From the NCBI RefSeq assembly GCF_014205335.1, contig NZ_JACHNH010000001.1, positions 3,962,501-4,026,500 on the forward strand: a DNA stretch of 64,000 nt, written 5' to 3'. Below, one piece after another: positions 16,763-26,727 of this stretch. The DNA comes from Amorphoplanes digitatis. Lineage in GTDB: Bacteria; Actinomycetota; Actinomycetes; Mycobacteriales; Micromonosporaceae. Below the pieces are notes generated by a model. That model was not told the origin of the DNA and searched no databases. It worked only from the letters and a program-made list of their open reading frames with translations. How positions within the stretch are numbered: position 1 is the stretch's first letter; each line of letters opens with the position of its first letter. The position numbers and the translations under genes were made by a program.

Positions 16763-17565
16763 GTACTTCCCTCCGGTTGCGGTGGCCCGACGGTGATCCG
16801 GGAGAGCTCGATGAACGCCGGCGCCCCGGCGTTGTAGGTGCGGTAGGCGCGGACCATGTCGGCTTCGGACATGCCGGTGGCGCGCAGCAGACCCGCCTGG
16901 GCGGTGCCGTTCGGGGTCTCCATCGGGCCGAAGCAGCCGTAGCAGCCGCGCTGGTAGGCCGGGCAGATCGCGCCGCAGCCGGCGTGGGTGACCGGGCCCA
17001 GGCAGGGCGTGCCGTGCGCGACCACCACGCAGACGTTGCCGCGCTGCTTGCACTCGAAGCAGACGCTGTGCGCGGGGATGTTCGGACGGCGGCCGACGAG
17101 CAGCGCGGTGATCACCTCGAGCAGTTGGCGGCGGTCTATCGGGCAGCCGTGCAATTCGTAGTCGACGTCGACGTGCGCGGCGATCGGGGTCGAGGTGGCC
17201 AGCGTCGACACGTACTCCGGGCGGGCGTACACGACCGACCGGAACTCGTCGACGTCGGCGAAGTTGCGCAGCGCCTGCACGCCGCCCGCGGTGGCGCAGG
17301 CGCCGATGGTGACCAGGGTGCGGGACATCTCGCGGACCCGGTGGATGCGTGCGACGTCGTCGGCGGTGGTGATCGAGCCCTCCACCAGGGACACGTCGTA
17401 CGGGCCGGGTTCGACCTGGCGGCTGGCCTCGAGGAAGTGGGCGATCCGTACCCGGTCCGCCACGGCGAGCAGTTCGTCCTCGCAGTCGAGCAGGCTCAGC
17501 TGACAGCCGTCGCAGGAGGCGAACTTCCACACGGCCAACGTCGGCATCGCCGCATCGGTTCCCAT
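16759..17565 (-). CDS. hydD: [NiFe]-hydrogenase small (delta) subunit, group 3b type
   Basis: 268 residues from ATG 17565 (MPTLAVWKF at 17547 is an alternative start). The proximal cluster begins FASCDGCQLSLLDCEDELL; further ligands are in IGACATAGG, HGCPID, CFECKQRGNVC and HAGCGAICPAYQRGCYGCFG, enough for three [4Fe-4S] clusters. It passes electrons between the NiFe site and the beta/gamma subunits. The start shares one base with the stop of the flavin subunit (TGATG). Confidence 0.92.
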   Translation of the reverse strand: MGTDAAMPTLAVWKFASCDGCQLSLLDCEDELLAVADRVRIAHFLEASRQVEPGPYDVSLVEGSITTADDVARIHRVREMSRTLVTIGACATAGGVQALRNFADVDEFRSVVYARPEYVSTLATSTPIAAHVDVDYELHGCPIDRRQLLEVITALLVGRRPNIPAHSVCFECKQRGNVCVVVAHGTPCLGPVTHAGCGAICPAYQRGCYGCFGPMETPNGTAQAGLLRATGMSEADMVRAYRTYNAGAPAFIELSRITVGPPQPEGST

Positions 17566-18422
17566 CACAGCTCCCGGATGCTCATCAGCGGTTCCGCGCG
17601 GGCGTAGTCGACGACCGGGCCGTCGCGGCACAACAGCAACGGTCCGAGCTGGCAGTGTCCGCACCAGCCCACCCCGCAGCGCATGTTGCGTTCCAGCGAG
17701 ACCCGCAACCGCGAGGCCGGCAGGCCGCGCTCGATCAGCGCCTGTGCGGTGAACCGCATCATCACCTCGGGACCGCAGACGAACGCCACGCTATGGGCAG
17801 GGTCGAAGCGGGCGTGGGGGATCAGCGCGGGAACCACACCGACGTGGCCGCTCCAGCCGTCCGCGGGCCGGTCCACGGTTACTCCGAGCTGAACGCCGGA
17901 CGCGGCCCAGCGAAGCAGTTCGCCGGGGTACAACAGGTCGGCCGGTGTCCGTGCTCCCACCAGCAGAACCACGTTGCCGTACCGGGCGCGCCCGGCCAGG
18001 ACGGCGTGCAGCACCGGGCGGACCGGCGCCAGCCCGATGCCGCCGGCGACGATCACCACGTCCTGGCCCGCGGCGGACTCGACGTCCCACGACGTGCCGA
18101 ACGGCCCGCGGACACCGATCGTCGCGCCCGGTGCGGTGGCGTGCAGGGCCCGGGTGACCGCGCCGACGGCCCGCAGGGTGTGCGTCAACCGCCGGGCCCG
18201 GTCGTCGCCCGGGTCGGGCAGGCCGCTGAGCGAGATCGGCACCTCGCCGATTCCGTACGCGGTCAGCATCGCGAACTGGCCCGGTGCGAAGGCCGGCAAC
18301 GGCCCGGCGTCGTGTGCCAGCTCGATCGTGACGGTGTCGGCGGTGTCGACACGGCGCGACACCACCCGGTACGGCTGTGGCACCGCCGAGCCGACAATGG
18401 CCGGTGCCGCGGCGGTGCTCAT
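17565..18422 (-). CDS. hydG: Hydrogenase gamma subunit, FAD/NAD(P) reductase
   Basis: 285 residues of the ferredoxin-NADP reductase / dihydroorotate-dehydrogenase electron-transfer type. The FAD-binding barrel (APGQFAMLTAYGIGEVPISLSG), the NAD(P) fold (VIVAGGIGLAPVRPVLHAVL), FVCGPEVMM and a C-terminal [2Fe-2S] site (MRCGVGWCGHCQLGPLLLCRDG) appear in the expected order. It is the NAD(P)H exchange module of the group 3b hydrogenase. Overlaps the cNMP gene by ATGA. Confidence 0.92.
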   Translation of the reverse strand: MSTAAAPAIVGSAVPQPYRVVSRRVDTADTVTIELAHDAGPLPAFAPGQFAMLTAYGIGEVPISLSGLPDPGDDRARRLTHTLRAVGAVTRALHATAPGATIGVRGPFGTSWDVESAAGQDVVIVAGGIGLAPVRPVLHAVLAGRARYGNVVLLVGARTPADLLYPGELLRWAASGVQLGVTVDRPADGWSGHVGVVPALIPHARFDPAHSVAFVCGPEVMMRFTAQALIERGLPASRLRVSLERNMRCGVGWCGHCQLGPLLLCRDGPVVDYARAEPLMSIREL

Positions 18423-18894
18423 GGCCGTCCGACCTGCGCCGAGGTGGCGTACAGGTCGAGCAGACGCAGGCGGGTGGCCTGCAGCCGCGCGACGATGACC
18501 GGGGTGAACAGGCGCAGCATCGCGTACCCGAAGGCCGGATCGGCGTCGCAGCGGTTCCGCACGGCGGCGCCGTCGAACGCGATGGTCTCGAGTCGCTCAC
18601 GCGCGCTCGCGCCGAACTGCCAGCGATACGGCGGATGAAGCCACGACCAGCCCAGGACCGCCCCGGCGCCCAGCGTCTCGATGACCTGGTCGCCACGGCC
18701 CGGTATCCGCACATCCAGGGCGACACTGCCCGTCTCGATGAGCCAGAACCGGTCCGCGTCGCCGCCCTCGGCGAAGATGCGTTCGCCGGGCTGGTACGAC
18801 ATCGGCGTGCCGGCTTCGCACAACTGATCCAGCTGCCGCGGGTTCAGCGCGGCGAAGAACCGCAACGCCGCCACCCGGGAGACCACGCCGCCGG

Positions 18895-18898
<4 letters not shown>
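18419..18898 (-). CDS. Cyclic-nucleotide-binding domain protein without HTH, in the hydrogenase operon
   Basis: 159 residues forming only a CRP-type cNMP-binding beta barrel (GERIFAEGGDADRFWLIETGSVALDV, IPGRGDQVIETLGAGAVLGWSWL) and a C-terminal helix (LFTPVIVARLQATRLRLLDLYA). There is no helix-turn-helix. The phosphate-binding cassette is not canonical; WSWLHPPYRWQFGA stands where RA usually binds the phosphate. The gene lies between beta and gamma with 4-base overlaps on both sides, so it is probably an assembly factor or regulatory subunit. A paralogue is at 58608. Confidence 0.85.
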
Positions 18899-20018
<1,120 letters not shown>

Positions 20019-20034
<16 letters not shown>

Positions 20035-20069
20035 GGCACCTCGAAGGAATCCGCTTCGGACAGTGACAT
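20019..20069 (-). CDS. Possible 16-residue leader peptide of the hydrogenase operon
   Basis: AGGAGGCTGAC precedes an ATG at 20069 that opens MSLSEADSFEVPCHRC and stops at 20019-20021, with the TGA overlapping an in-frame ATG of hydB (TGATG). This ATG has the only strong ribosome site in the region, and its distance from the DevR box (77 bp) fits the spacing of the other genes. It contains two cysteines. Either a coupled leader peptide or the sign of an N-terminal frameshift in hydB. Confidence 0.4.
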
Positions 20070-20145
20070 GTCAGCCTCCTCGGTCCTGCTCGCCGCCTCG
20101 GACACTCGTCATGCCGAACCTAGGAGCCGCCGGCGGCGCGGGCCA

Positions 20146-20159
20146 GGGGCAAAGGTCCC
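20146..20159 (-). promoter_or_regulatory. DevR/DosR-like box upstream of the hydrogenase operon
   Basis: On the minus strand it reads GGGACCTTTGCCCC, 77 bp from the leader ATG at 20069 and 112 bp from ATG 20034. Confidence 0.75.
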
Positions 20160-20393
20160 GGCGGCCGCGGCCCTTCGGCCCCGAGGCCGGATGAGGTGGA
20201 AGCGATGGAAGGGAGGAGGATCTCAGCGCTGGCACCGCACCGGCCAAAGCGGTCGAATCCATCACCAAGGCCACCTATCGCGACGGTACCATTTTGCCCG
20301 ATTGCCAGTACCGGACTCGCGCGGGCCGTAACCCGACCCGGCGCGGTCCCAGGCAAGCCAGACATTCGGGCACGTCGTCAATGGCTCTCGGGC
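20160..20393. other. Intergenic stretch between two divergent regulated units
   Basis: Between the hydrogenase box and the box of the SHOCT gene I see no gene on either strand. The composition is less extreme than in the neighbouring genes (for example tcgcgacggtaccattttgc), and no repeat or further box was found. Confidence 0.5.
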
Positions 20394-20407
20394 GGGTACT
20401 TCGGCCC
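20394..20407 (+). promoter_or_regulatory. DevR-like box upstream of the SHOCT gene
   Basis: GGGTACTTCGGCCC, two differences from the consensus, 74 bp before ATG 20481. Confidence 0.65.
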
Positions 20408-20480
20408 TAGCCCTGCGGACATGAGTCCCTGCTGACCATCCCGGCTCCTCGACGAGCATGGTGTCCAGGAGGTGAGAAGG

Positions 20481-20780
20481 ATGTTCTACTTCATCGCGAT
20501 CATCGCGGCGTTCAGCATGATCTGCGTGCTCGCGTGGACCTTGCCCAATCTCTCGACCGATCCGGCCGGTATGGCAACCGGCGCCGGCGAGAGCGCGACT
20601 CAGCCGGGCGACTCGCCGCCAAGCCGGCTGGAGAGCCTCGAAGGCGTGCTGTCGACTCAACTCGTCGCCCGCGAGATCACCCCGGGCCAGTACCGCCGTG
20701 CCGTCGAAGGGCTCGCGGCCCGGGACGACGAACGTCACCCCATGAACGTGCCGCGGGAGATCGGCCCCGCGGATGCCTGA
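20481..20780 (+). CDS. Membrane-anchored SHOCT-domain protein
   Basis: 99 residues from ATG 20481, with AGGAGG 8 bases upstream (an in-frame GTG at 20472 overlaps that site). One N-terminal membrane helix (YFIAIIAAFSMICVLAWTL), a polar linker, then a C-terminal SHOCT motif (LEGVLSTQLVAREITPGQYRRAVEGL). SHOCT segments are short oligomerisation modules. It overlaps the degenerate acyltransferase gene by 8 bp and has a DevR-like box. Confidence 0.75.
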   Translation: MFYFIAIIAAFSMICVLAWTLPNLSTDPAGMATGAGESATQPGDSPPSRLESLEGVLSTQLVAREITPGQYRRAVEGLAARDDERHPMNVPREIGPADA

Positions 20781-21486
20781 GAAGTACCGGATAGACCGCG
20801 CGAGCGACGCCGACCTGGCCTTCCTCGCGACGGACCGGGACGCGGTGCCGCAGCAGGTCGCCGTCGTGCTGCTGCTCGACCCGCCCGTGCCGGAGGACAC
20901 CTGCGTCCGGCTGCTCGGCGATCGGACCGCGGCGGTGCCACGGTTGCGGCAGCGTCTGATCGGGACACCGCCCGTTCGGCGCCCGCCGGTGCGCAGTCTT
21001 GCCGCGGACGCGTGGCGGTCTCGGGCCGCGGCCTGGCGAACGATGCCGGCCCGGCTGCGCCGCCTGCGGACGGCGATGGCCGCGGGCGGCGGCATCGCCC
21101 CGGCAGCCGTTCCGCCCTGCTCCCTGCTGCACGCCACCGGCGCGCTCCGCCGGGCCGTCGTGATCCGCGTGGGGTCGGACGCCCTGCGCGACGCCGCACA
21201 TCGCCGCGACGCCGGCCTGCACGCCGCACTGCTGACCGCGGTGGCCGGGGCGTTGCGAGTCGTGCTCGACGGCCGGGGCGAGACGATCGGCGCCGTCACG
21301 ATCGCGGTGCCCGCCGGCACGCCTGCGCCTCGCCCTGGCGGCGGAGCTGTCCGCGATCGCCGGCGGGCAGCGGTGAACAACGACGGCCGTCGTCCTGGTC
21401 CGGGCAGGGCCGGAAGGCTCCGATGGCAGCGAGGTGGTCCTTCGGCCCATCCGGTCCGATCCACGGTGGAAGTGTGGCCCGGCTAA
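20773..21486 (+). pseudogene. Decayed wax ester synthase/diacylglycerol acyltransferase
   Basis: The N-terminus (YRIDRASDADLAFLATD, VPRLRQRLIG) and a later segment (LHAALLTAVAGALRVVLDGRG, GAVTIAVPAGTPA) match the WS/DGAT family, but the piece between them, including the catalytic HHxxxDG motif, is missing. After about residue 180 the frame becomes low-complexity (RRRAAVNNDGRRPGPG), while another frame continues LRLALAAELSAIAGG, so there is also a frameshift. Only about 237 codons are open, against about 460-480 in the family. The intact copy at 54042 may cover the function. Confidence 0.75.
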
Positions 21487-23195
21487 CCGGCCCGATCGCC
21501 GTCGCTCCAATCCCGGTAGGCGGCGACCGCGATGGGCAGGGTGGGGAAGATCCGCTCCGTACCCACGGCCGCGGCCAGGCCGAAAGAGACCAGTTGATCC
21601 AGCAGATCCTGCTTGACGCGGGCGAGGGCGAAGACGATGCCGCGGTCGGCGATCTCGCGGCGCAGCGCGTCCAGCGCGTCCAGTGCGGTGATGTCGACCT
21701 CGACGTTGCTCTCCATGTTCAGGACGAACCACCGGACGGGTTCCCGCTGGGTGTCCACGGCGGCCAGCGCGCGCCGGTGGAAGTCCTGGGCGTTGGCGAA
21801 GAAGAGAGGGGAGTCGTAGCGGTACACGACCAGCCCGGGCACCGTGCGTGCCTGGGGGTAGTCGTCGATGTCGTGCATGCCGGCGAGACCCGGCACGAAG
21901 CCCTCGACGGCGTCGTGCGGGCGGGCCACGCGGGCGAGCATCTCCGCCACCGACAGCCCGACGGCGAGCAGGATGCCGATCAGGATGTCGAAGATCAGCA
22001 CCCCGGCGAGCGCGCCGAGGGCCAGCAGCAGCTCGCTGCGCCGGAACGCGGCGAGCCGGCGGAATCCGGCGATGTCGACGAGCCGGACCGCGGCGTACAC
22101 CACGATGGCGCCGAGAACCGCCGTCGGGAGTCCGGCCATCACCGGGCCTAGAAAGAGCAGCGTCGCCACGACGAGAACGAGCGTGACCAGCGAATAGAGC
22201 TGCGACCGGCCGCCGGCCGCGTCGGCGAGGGCGGTGCGGCTGCCGCTGCTGCTGACCGGAAATCCGTGTGCCAGTCCGGCGCCGACGTTCGCGAACCCCA
22301 ACGCGACAAGTTCCTGGTTGGCGTCGATCGGGCGGGTCGGCCCGGCCTGCCGGGTCCGTTCGGCGAACGATCGGGCGGTGAGAATGGTGTCGGTGTAACC
22401 GACCAGCAGCACGCCCAGCGCGGGCAGCAGCAGGCCCGCCAGGTCGCCGAGTGGCGGCAGGGCGGGGGCCGGCACGCCGGACGGAATCTCGCCGAGCACC
22501 CGGATCCCGTGCTGCTGCCAGCCGGTCAACGCCGTCGCGCCGGTGGCGAGCAGCACCGCCAGCAGCGGCGCCGGTGCGGCAGGCAGCCAGCGCTGGAGGG
22601 CGAAGAGGAACGCGAGCACCACCAACGCCAGCCCGGCGGTCGCCGCGTGCATTGTGGACAGCTGGGTGACGAACGAGGCGATCTGCTCGAAGAACGCCTC
22701 GCCCTCGACCGGTACGCCGGTCAGCTTTCCGAGCTGACCGGCGATCATGATCAGCGCCACCCCGGCGAGGTAGCCCACCAGGATCGGCCGGGACAGCAGG
22801 TCCGCGACGAAACCCAGCCGGAGCAGGCGGCCGGCCAGACAGAGCACCCCCACGATGATCGCCAGCTCGGCGGCCAGGCCCGCGTAGCGGGCCGGATCGC
22901 CGGCGGCGATCGGTCCGACCACCGCGGCGGTCATCAGGGCCGTCGTCGACTCGGGCCCGACCGACAACGTGCGCGACGTGCCGAGCAACGCGTACGCGGC
23001 CAGGGCCGGAACGGTTGCCCAGAGCCCGGCCACCGGTGGCAGGCCGGCGATCGTGGCATACGCGAGCACCTGGGGCACCAGGTACGCCGCCACGGTGACG
23101 CCGGCCAGGACGTCGCCGCGCAGCCAGGCACGGCGATAGGCCACGAGATCGGCGAGCCCGGGCGCCCACCGATCGAGCCAGGAGGATGTCGTCAC
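21483..23195 (-). CDS. SulP-family anion transporter with STAS domain
   Basis: About 570 residues from GTG 23195. It has 10-12 membrane helices, with the SulP signature region LVPQVLAYATIAGLPPVAGL and GSRTALADAAGGRSQLYSL, and a C-terminal STAS domain (about residues 440-560; VEVDITALDALDALRREIADRG). SulP proteins carry sulfate, bicarbonate, chloride or dicarboxylates; the substrate cannot be told from sequence. No clear DevR box was found in its own upstream region; the USP gene upstream ends 28 bp before it, so read-through is likely. Confidence 0.88.
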   Translation of the reverse strand: MTTSSWLDRWAPGLADLVAYRRAWLRGDVLAGVTVAAYLVPQVLAYATIAGLPPVAGLWATVPALAAYALLGTSRTLSVGPESTTALMTAAVVGPIAAGDPARYAGLAAELAIIVGVLCLAGRLLRLGFVADLLSRPILVGYLAGVALIMIAGQLGKLTGVPVEGEAFFEQIASFVTQLSTMHAATAGLALVVLAFLFALQRWLPAAPAPLLAVLLATGATALTGWQQHGIRVLGEIPSGVPAPALPPLGDLAGLLLPALGVLLVGYTDTILTARSFAERTRQAGPTRPIDANQELVALGFANVGAGLAHGFPVSSSGSRTALADAAGGRSQLYSLVTLVLVVATLLFLGPVMAGLPTAVLGAIVVYAAVRLVDIAGFRRLAAFRRSELLLALGALAGVLIFDILIGILLAVGLSVAEMLARVARPHDAVEGFVPGLAGMHDIDDYPQARTVPGLVVYRYDSPLFFANAQDFHRRALAAVDTQREPVRWFVLNMESNVEVDITALDALDALRREIADRGIVFALARVKQDLLDQLVSFGLAAAVGTERIFPTLPIAVAAYRDWSDGDRAG

Positions 23196-23223
23196 CTCGC
23201 CATTGTCGGCGAGGCTCCGGCGG

Positions 23224-23694
23224 TCAACGCCGGGGTACCGGTTCGGTGTCGGGTAGAGCCGGAAGCGGGACGGGGATGACGACCACCGGGCAGGTCGCCC
23301 TGCGAATGCACTCCTCGCTGACCGAGCCGAGCACCGTGTGGCGGACCCGGCTGTTGCCGTGGCTGCCCAGCACCAGCAGGTCGGCGTTGCGCCCGGCGTG
23401 TGCCAGCGCGGCACCCGGGCTTCCCTCGACCACCTCGGCGGCGACCGGGACGTGTGATCCGTGGCGGGCGATCAGCGACCGGATCTCGCGGTCGAGCAGG
23501 CGCGCGGCCCGCTCCTTGGCCTCTGTGGGGTTCGTCGCGGTGACCGGTCCGAACTCCAGCCCGTCCCACGACCATGCGGTGACGGCCTGAACAGCGCCGC
23601 CGCGGGCGTCCGCCTCGCGAACCGCCCAGTCGAGCGCTCGCCGCCCGCCGTCCGTTCCGTCCACCCCGACCACGATCAGGTGCCGAGTAGTCAT
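23224..23694 (-). CDS. Universal stress protein, single domain
   Basis: 156 residues. VVGVDGTDGGRRALDWAVREAD at the N-terminus and the ATP-binding signature GSHGNSRVRHTVLGSVSEECIRRATCPVVVIP (G-2x-G-9x-G[ST] pattern) near residues 110-140. ATP-binding class of USP. It is transcribed away from the nitroreductase at 23913, with a box 78 bp upstream in its own orientation, and precedes the SulP gene. Confidence 0.92.
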   Translation of the reverse strand: MTTRHLIVVGVDGTDGGRRALDWAVREADARGGAVQAVTAWSWDGLEFGPVTATNPTEAKERAARLLDREIRSLIARHGSHVPVAAEVVEGSPGAALAHAGRNADLLVLGSHGNSRVRHTVLGSVSEECIRRATCPVVVIPVPLPALPDTEPVPRR

Positions 23695-23771
23695 GGCCCC
23701 TCCCTCCGGAAGCCGCCCGGAAGACGGACGGCGATATGTCCCACCGTGGCTCCGCTGCGCACGGCCCGTCA

Positions 23772-23785
23772 GAGCCGGAGGTCCC
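23772..23785 (-). promoter_or_regulatory. DevR/DosR-like box facing the USP gene
   Basis: Minus-strand sequence GGGACCTCCGGCTC, 78 bp from the USP start at 23694. Confidence 0.7.
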
Positions 23786-23825
23786 GCTGCGCCGGCCGGG
23801 CGGACCGCGCCCGCCCCGGAGGGTC

Positions 23826-23839
23826 GGGACCTCTGGCCC
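23826..23839 (+). promoter_or_regulatory. DevR/DosR-like box facing the nitroreductase gene
   Basis: GGGACCTCTGGCCC, 74 bp before ATG 23913. With the site at 23772 it makes a two-operator divergent promoter. Confidence 0.8.
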
Positions 23840-23912
23840 TGCATGGACCATCGGGACTGCTCCTACCGTGAAGGCCGGACAAGTGCCGCGAGGCGATCGT
23901 TGTGGAGGATCG

Positions 23913-24911
23913 ATGAGCACGATTCCCGTCCCGCCGCCGCGGCAGGTTCTCCTCGACTGCGTGCGGACCGCGACCGAGGCGCCGTCCCTGCACAACAGCC
24001 AGCCCTGGCGGTTCCGCCCGCGCGGCGCGATGGTCGACGTGTATGCCGATCCCGCGCGCCGCCTGCGCGTTTTGGACCCGAGCGGACGCGAACAGCTGAT
24101 CAGCGTCGGCGCCGCCGTCTTCACGTTGCGCCTGGCGATTCGACGGGCCGGATACCTGTCCGACCTCAATGTCTTTCCGGAGCCGGCCGAGCCGGACCTG
24201 GCAGCTCGGGTGACCCTGGCTCATGCGGCCGCGCCCTCCCCGGCCGTGCGGGCGCTGGCTGCCGCCATCGGGCGCCGGCACACCGACCGGTCGCCGTTCG
24301 CGCAGACGCCCGTGCCGACGGACGTTCTCGATGCTCTGCGGGGAGCCGCACGCCGGGAGGGTGCCGTCCTGGCGGTGGCACACGCTGCCGGGCGCGAAGC
24401 GATCCTGAAGTTGGCTCGCTCGGCGGACCGCTGGCTGCGCGATCGGCCGGGTCACCGCGAGGAACTTGCCCGGTGGACCGTTGGCGGGACGCGGTACGAC
24501 GGCGTGCCGCGCTGGGCGGCCGGTCCGCGGGACGGGAACGACATGGTCCCGATCCGCGATTTCGCCGAGTTGGCGGCCGAGCCGCGAAGCAGCGCACCGT
24601 TCGAGCCGTACCCGACGATCCTGGTTCTGGCCACTACCGGCGATCGGTGGCCAGACTGGATCCGGGCCGGCCAGGCGCTGCAGCGGGTGTTGCTCACCGC
24701 GACCGGCAACGGCCTGGCCACCACCCCGATCAGCCAGCCGCTCGAAGTGCCGTGGGCGCGACGGATGGTGCTCGATCCGGCCACCGGCCTGTCGGTACAG
24801 ATGGTGCTCAGGGTCGGCTACGGAGGGAAGACGGGCGCGACGCTGCGGCGGCCGATGGCCGATGTGCTGCTGCCCGGCCCGCACGCACCGGCGATGGTCC
24901 CGGCGGGGTGA
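23913..24911 (+). CDS. Acg-like nitroreductase-family protein (HNSQPW subtype)
   Basis: 332 residues from ATG 23913 (GGAGGATCG upstream). CVRTATEAPSLHNSQPWRFRPRG at the N-terminus, GREQLISVGAAVFTLRLAIRRAGY, RRHTDRSPF and a C-terminal GLATTPISQPLEVP match the Acg/Rv2032 branch of the FMN nitroreductase family. Mycobacterial Acg is DosR-controlled, binds FMN in a covered site and may sequester flavin rather than reduce nitro compounds. One of five paralogues here; it is divergent from a USP and followed by USP debris. Confidence 0.9.
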   Translation: MSTIPVPPPRQVLLDCVRTATEAPSLHNSQPWRFRPRGAMVDVYADPARRLRVLDPSGREQLISVGAAVFTLRLAIRRAGYLSDLNVFPEPAEPDLAARVTLAHAAAPSPAVRALAAAIGRRHTDRSPFAQTPVPTDVLDALRGAARREGAVLAVAHAAGREAILKLARSADRWLRDRPGHREELARWTVGGTRYDGVPRWAAGPRDGNDMVPIRDFAELAAEPRSSAPFEPYPTILVLATTGDRWPDWIRAGQALQRVLLTATGNGLATTPISQPLEVPWARRMVLDPATGLSVQMVLRVGYGGKTGATLRRPMADVLLPGPHAPAMVPAG

Positions 24912-24924
24912 GGTCCTCAGGCCC

Positions 24925-25138
24925 TGAACGGCTCCCTGCCGGGCCAGGCGGCCCTGCGGTGGGCGTTCGCGCAGGCGCGGCTGACCGGAGGACGGATCCG
25001 CGCCGTCAGCGCGTGGGAGATACCGAGCTACATAGGTTGGGCGCTGATCCCCTACGACGGCCTCGAGGCCGCGGCGGGAAAGCTGCTGCGCCCAGCACGC
25101 GCGTTGCCCGGTCGTCGTCGTACGCGGAAAGAGCTGAG
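24925..25138 (+). pseudogene. Universal stress protein remnant
   Basis: One frame encodes NGSLPGQAALRWAFAQARLT and AVSAWEIPSYIGWALIPYDG, which is USP N-terminal sequence but without a start codon. About 50 codons later a second frame gives QHARCPVVVVRGKS followed by a stop, the typical USP C-terminus. The central 60-70 residues with the ATP-binding signature are missing and the frame changes, so this is an internally deleted USP. A degraded box (AGGTCCTCAGGCCC) at 24911-24924 precedes it. Confidence 0.8.
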
Positions 25139-25162
25139 CGGCAGCTTCGCCTGCGGGCCCGG

Positions 25163-25176
25163 CTGACCTCTGGCCC
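25163..25176 (+). promoter_or_regulatory. DevR-like box 1 upstream of the SRPBCC lipoprotein
   Basis: CTGACCTCTGGCCC, two differences from the box at 23826, 50 bp before ATG 25227 and directly abutting a second box. Confidence 0.5.
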
Positions 25177-25190
25177 GGGCCGGACGGCCC
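25177..25190 (+). promoter_or_regulatory. DevR-like box 2 upstream of the SRPBCC lipoprotein
   Basis: GGGCCGGACGGCCC, an inverted repeat with perfect arms. The identical 14-mer occurs upstream of the phosphoketolase at 36506. The start codon is 36 bp away. Confidence 0.6.
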
Positions 25191-25226
25191 TACCGACCTT
25201 TCTCCTATGGGAGGGAGCGTGGGTGC

Positions 25227-25871
25227 ATGAGAACAGCGGTCTGGAAGGGAATCGGCGGCGTGGCCCTGGCGTCCGCCGTGGCGGCCTGTTCGCCGCCGGC
25301 GCGGCGGTGGTATCTGGGCTATGGCGCCACCGCCGAGGAGGTCGCCCGGGAACTGCCCGGCGACGCGCTGCTGCCGTACCCGGATCTGCGGTCCACCCGG
25401 GCCGTCACGATCGATGCCGCACCCTCGACGGTCTGGCCGTGGCTGGTGCAGATGGGCAGCGGGCGCGGCGGCGTGTACAGCTACGACTGGATCGAGAACC
25501 TGCTGGGCCTGGACATGCACAGCGCCGACGAGATCCTGCCGCAGTTCCAGCGGCTCGCCGTCGGTGACGTGCTGCCGCTCGGACCCGCCGGGCCCGGCAT
25601 GCGGGTGGAGATCTGCGATCCGGAGCGGACGCTGGCTTTCCGTTCCACCGACGGCGCCTGGGTGTGGATCTTCGATCTGAACAGCTACTGGCTGGGCACC
25701 CGTCTGATCAGCCGGAACCGCATCGCGACTCCGGACGCCCGCTGGCCGCGCCGGCTGATGAACCGGATCGTGATGGAGCCGGGCAGCCTCGTCATGGAGC
25801 GGCGGATGCTGCTCGGAATCAAGGAGCGCGCCGAGTTCAGCGCTCCGTCCGCGGCGCTGCTGCCGATCTGA
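25227..25871 (+). CDS. SRPBCC-fold (polyketide-cyclase-like) putative lipoprotein
   Basis: 214 residues. The N-terminus MRTAVWKGIGGVALASAVAAC ends in a possible lipobox (VAAC at position 21). Then comes a family block (LGYGATAEEVARELPGD, TIDAAPSTVWPWLVQMG, YSYDWIENLLGLD, ADEILPQFQRLAVGDVLPL) of actinobacterial SRPBCC proteins. These folds bind hydrophobic ligands; the ligand is unknown. Two abutting boxes precede it and a CBS-BON gene follows after 53 bp, probably in the same transcript. Confidence 0.75.
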   Translation: MRTAVWKGIGGVALASAVAACSPPARRWYLGYGATAEEVARELPGDALLPYPDLRSTRAVTIDAAPSTVWPWLVQMGSGRGGVYSYDWIENLLGLDMHSADEILPQFQRLAVGDVLPLGPAGPGMRVEICDPERTLAFRSTDGAWVWIFDLNSYWLGTRLISRNRIATPDARWPRRLMNRIVMEPGSLVMERRMLLGIKERAEFSAPSAALLPI

Positions 25872-25924
25872 CCGTCGCCGAGCGGCGTCCCGCGTGCTCG
25901 TAGCGTCAGGATGAGGAGGTTGTC

Positions 25925-26614
25925 ATGAAGACCTGGACCGTGCACGACGTGATGACCCGGGCAGTCGTGTCCGTGGATGAGGGCGCCTCCTATCGAGACA
26001 TGGTGGAGATGCTGCTCAGCCGTCGTGTCAGCGCCGTTCCGGTGGTCGACGCGCTCGAGCGGGTCACCGGCGTCGTGAGTGAGGCGGATCTGCTCCGCAA
26101 GATCGAGTATTCAGGTGACGAGGCGCCGTGGCTCTTCGACAGCCGCCGGCGGCGCGGCGAGCGAGGCAAGGCGCTGGCTCGGACCGCGGTCGATCTGATG
26201 AGCGCGCCCGCGGTCACCGTGCAGGACACGACGTCGATCGCGGCCGCGGCGCGCCTGATGGACCACAAGTACGTCAAGCGGCTGCCCGTGGTCGACGACC
26301 TCGGCCGGCTGATCGGCATCGTGACCCGCAGCGACCTGCTCAAGACGCACCTGCGTCCGGACGATGAGATCCGCGCCGACGTCGAGACACGCGTCCTGCG
26401 CGGAGCCGTGGCCGGCCGGGCCAGGGACGTCGCGGTCGAGGTGGCCGCGGGAGTCGTCACCCTGACCGGGCTCGTCGAACGGGCCACCACCGCCGAGGAG
26501 GCCGTCGTTCTCACCCGGCGGGTGCCCGGAGTGGTCGAGGTGGCCGACGAGATCCGGTACGACTTCGACGATCGCGCCATCCTGACCACCGGCATGGCGT
26601 ACGGCGTCGCCTGA
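25925..26614 (+). CDS. CBS-CBS-BON protein
   Basis: 229 residues from ATG 25925 (GAGGAGGTTGTC upstream). CBS 1 (VHDVMTRAVVSVDEG to SEADLL), CBS 2 (DLMSAPAVTVQDTTSIAAAARL to TRSDLL) and a C-terminal BON domain (ADVETRVLRGAVAG, VAAGVVTLTGLVE). CBS pairs bind adenosyl ligands and BON domains bind membranes or phospholipids. CBS proteins such as hypoxic response protein 1 are DosR-induced in mycobacteria. It is the intact member of a family that also left fragments at 35826 and 55644. Confidence 0.88.
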   Translation: MKTWTVHDVMTRAVVSVDEGASYRDMVEMLLSRRVSAVPVVDALERVTGVVSEADLLRKIEYSGDEAPWLFDSRRRRGERGKALARTAVDLMSAPAVTVQDTTSIAAAARLMDHKYVKRLPVVDDLGRLIGIVTRSDLLKTHLRPDDEIRADVETRVLRGAVAGRARDVAVEVAAGVVTLTGLVERATTAEEAVVLTRRVPGVVEVADEIRYDFDDRAILTTGMAYGVA

Positions 26615-26727
26615 GCCGGCGCTCCGGGCGTACGAGGCTCTGCCCGTTGGTGGCCACCGGCTATCCGGTCTTCCCAGTAACCGCGCCGCACTGACGTAAC
26701 TTCTCGACTGTTCGAAAGGAGACCGAC

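Noticed and set aside
26615..26727. Possible DevR box for the flavodoxin at 26728
   Set aside because: No 14-mer with both half-sites was found; the gene may be read from upstream or be controlled differently.
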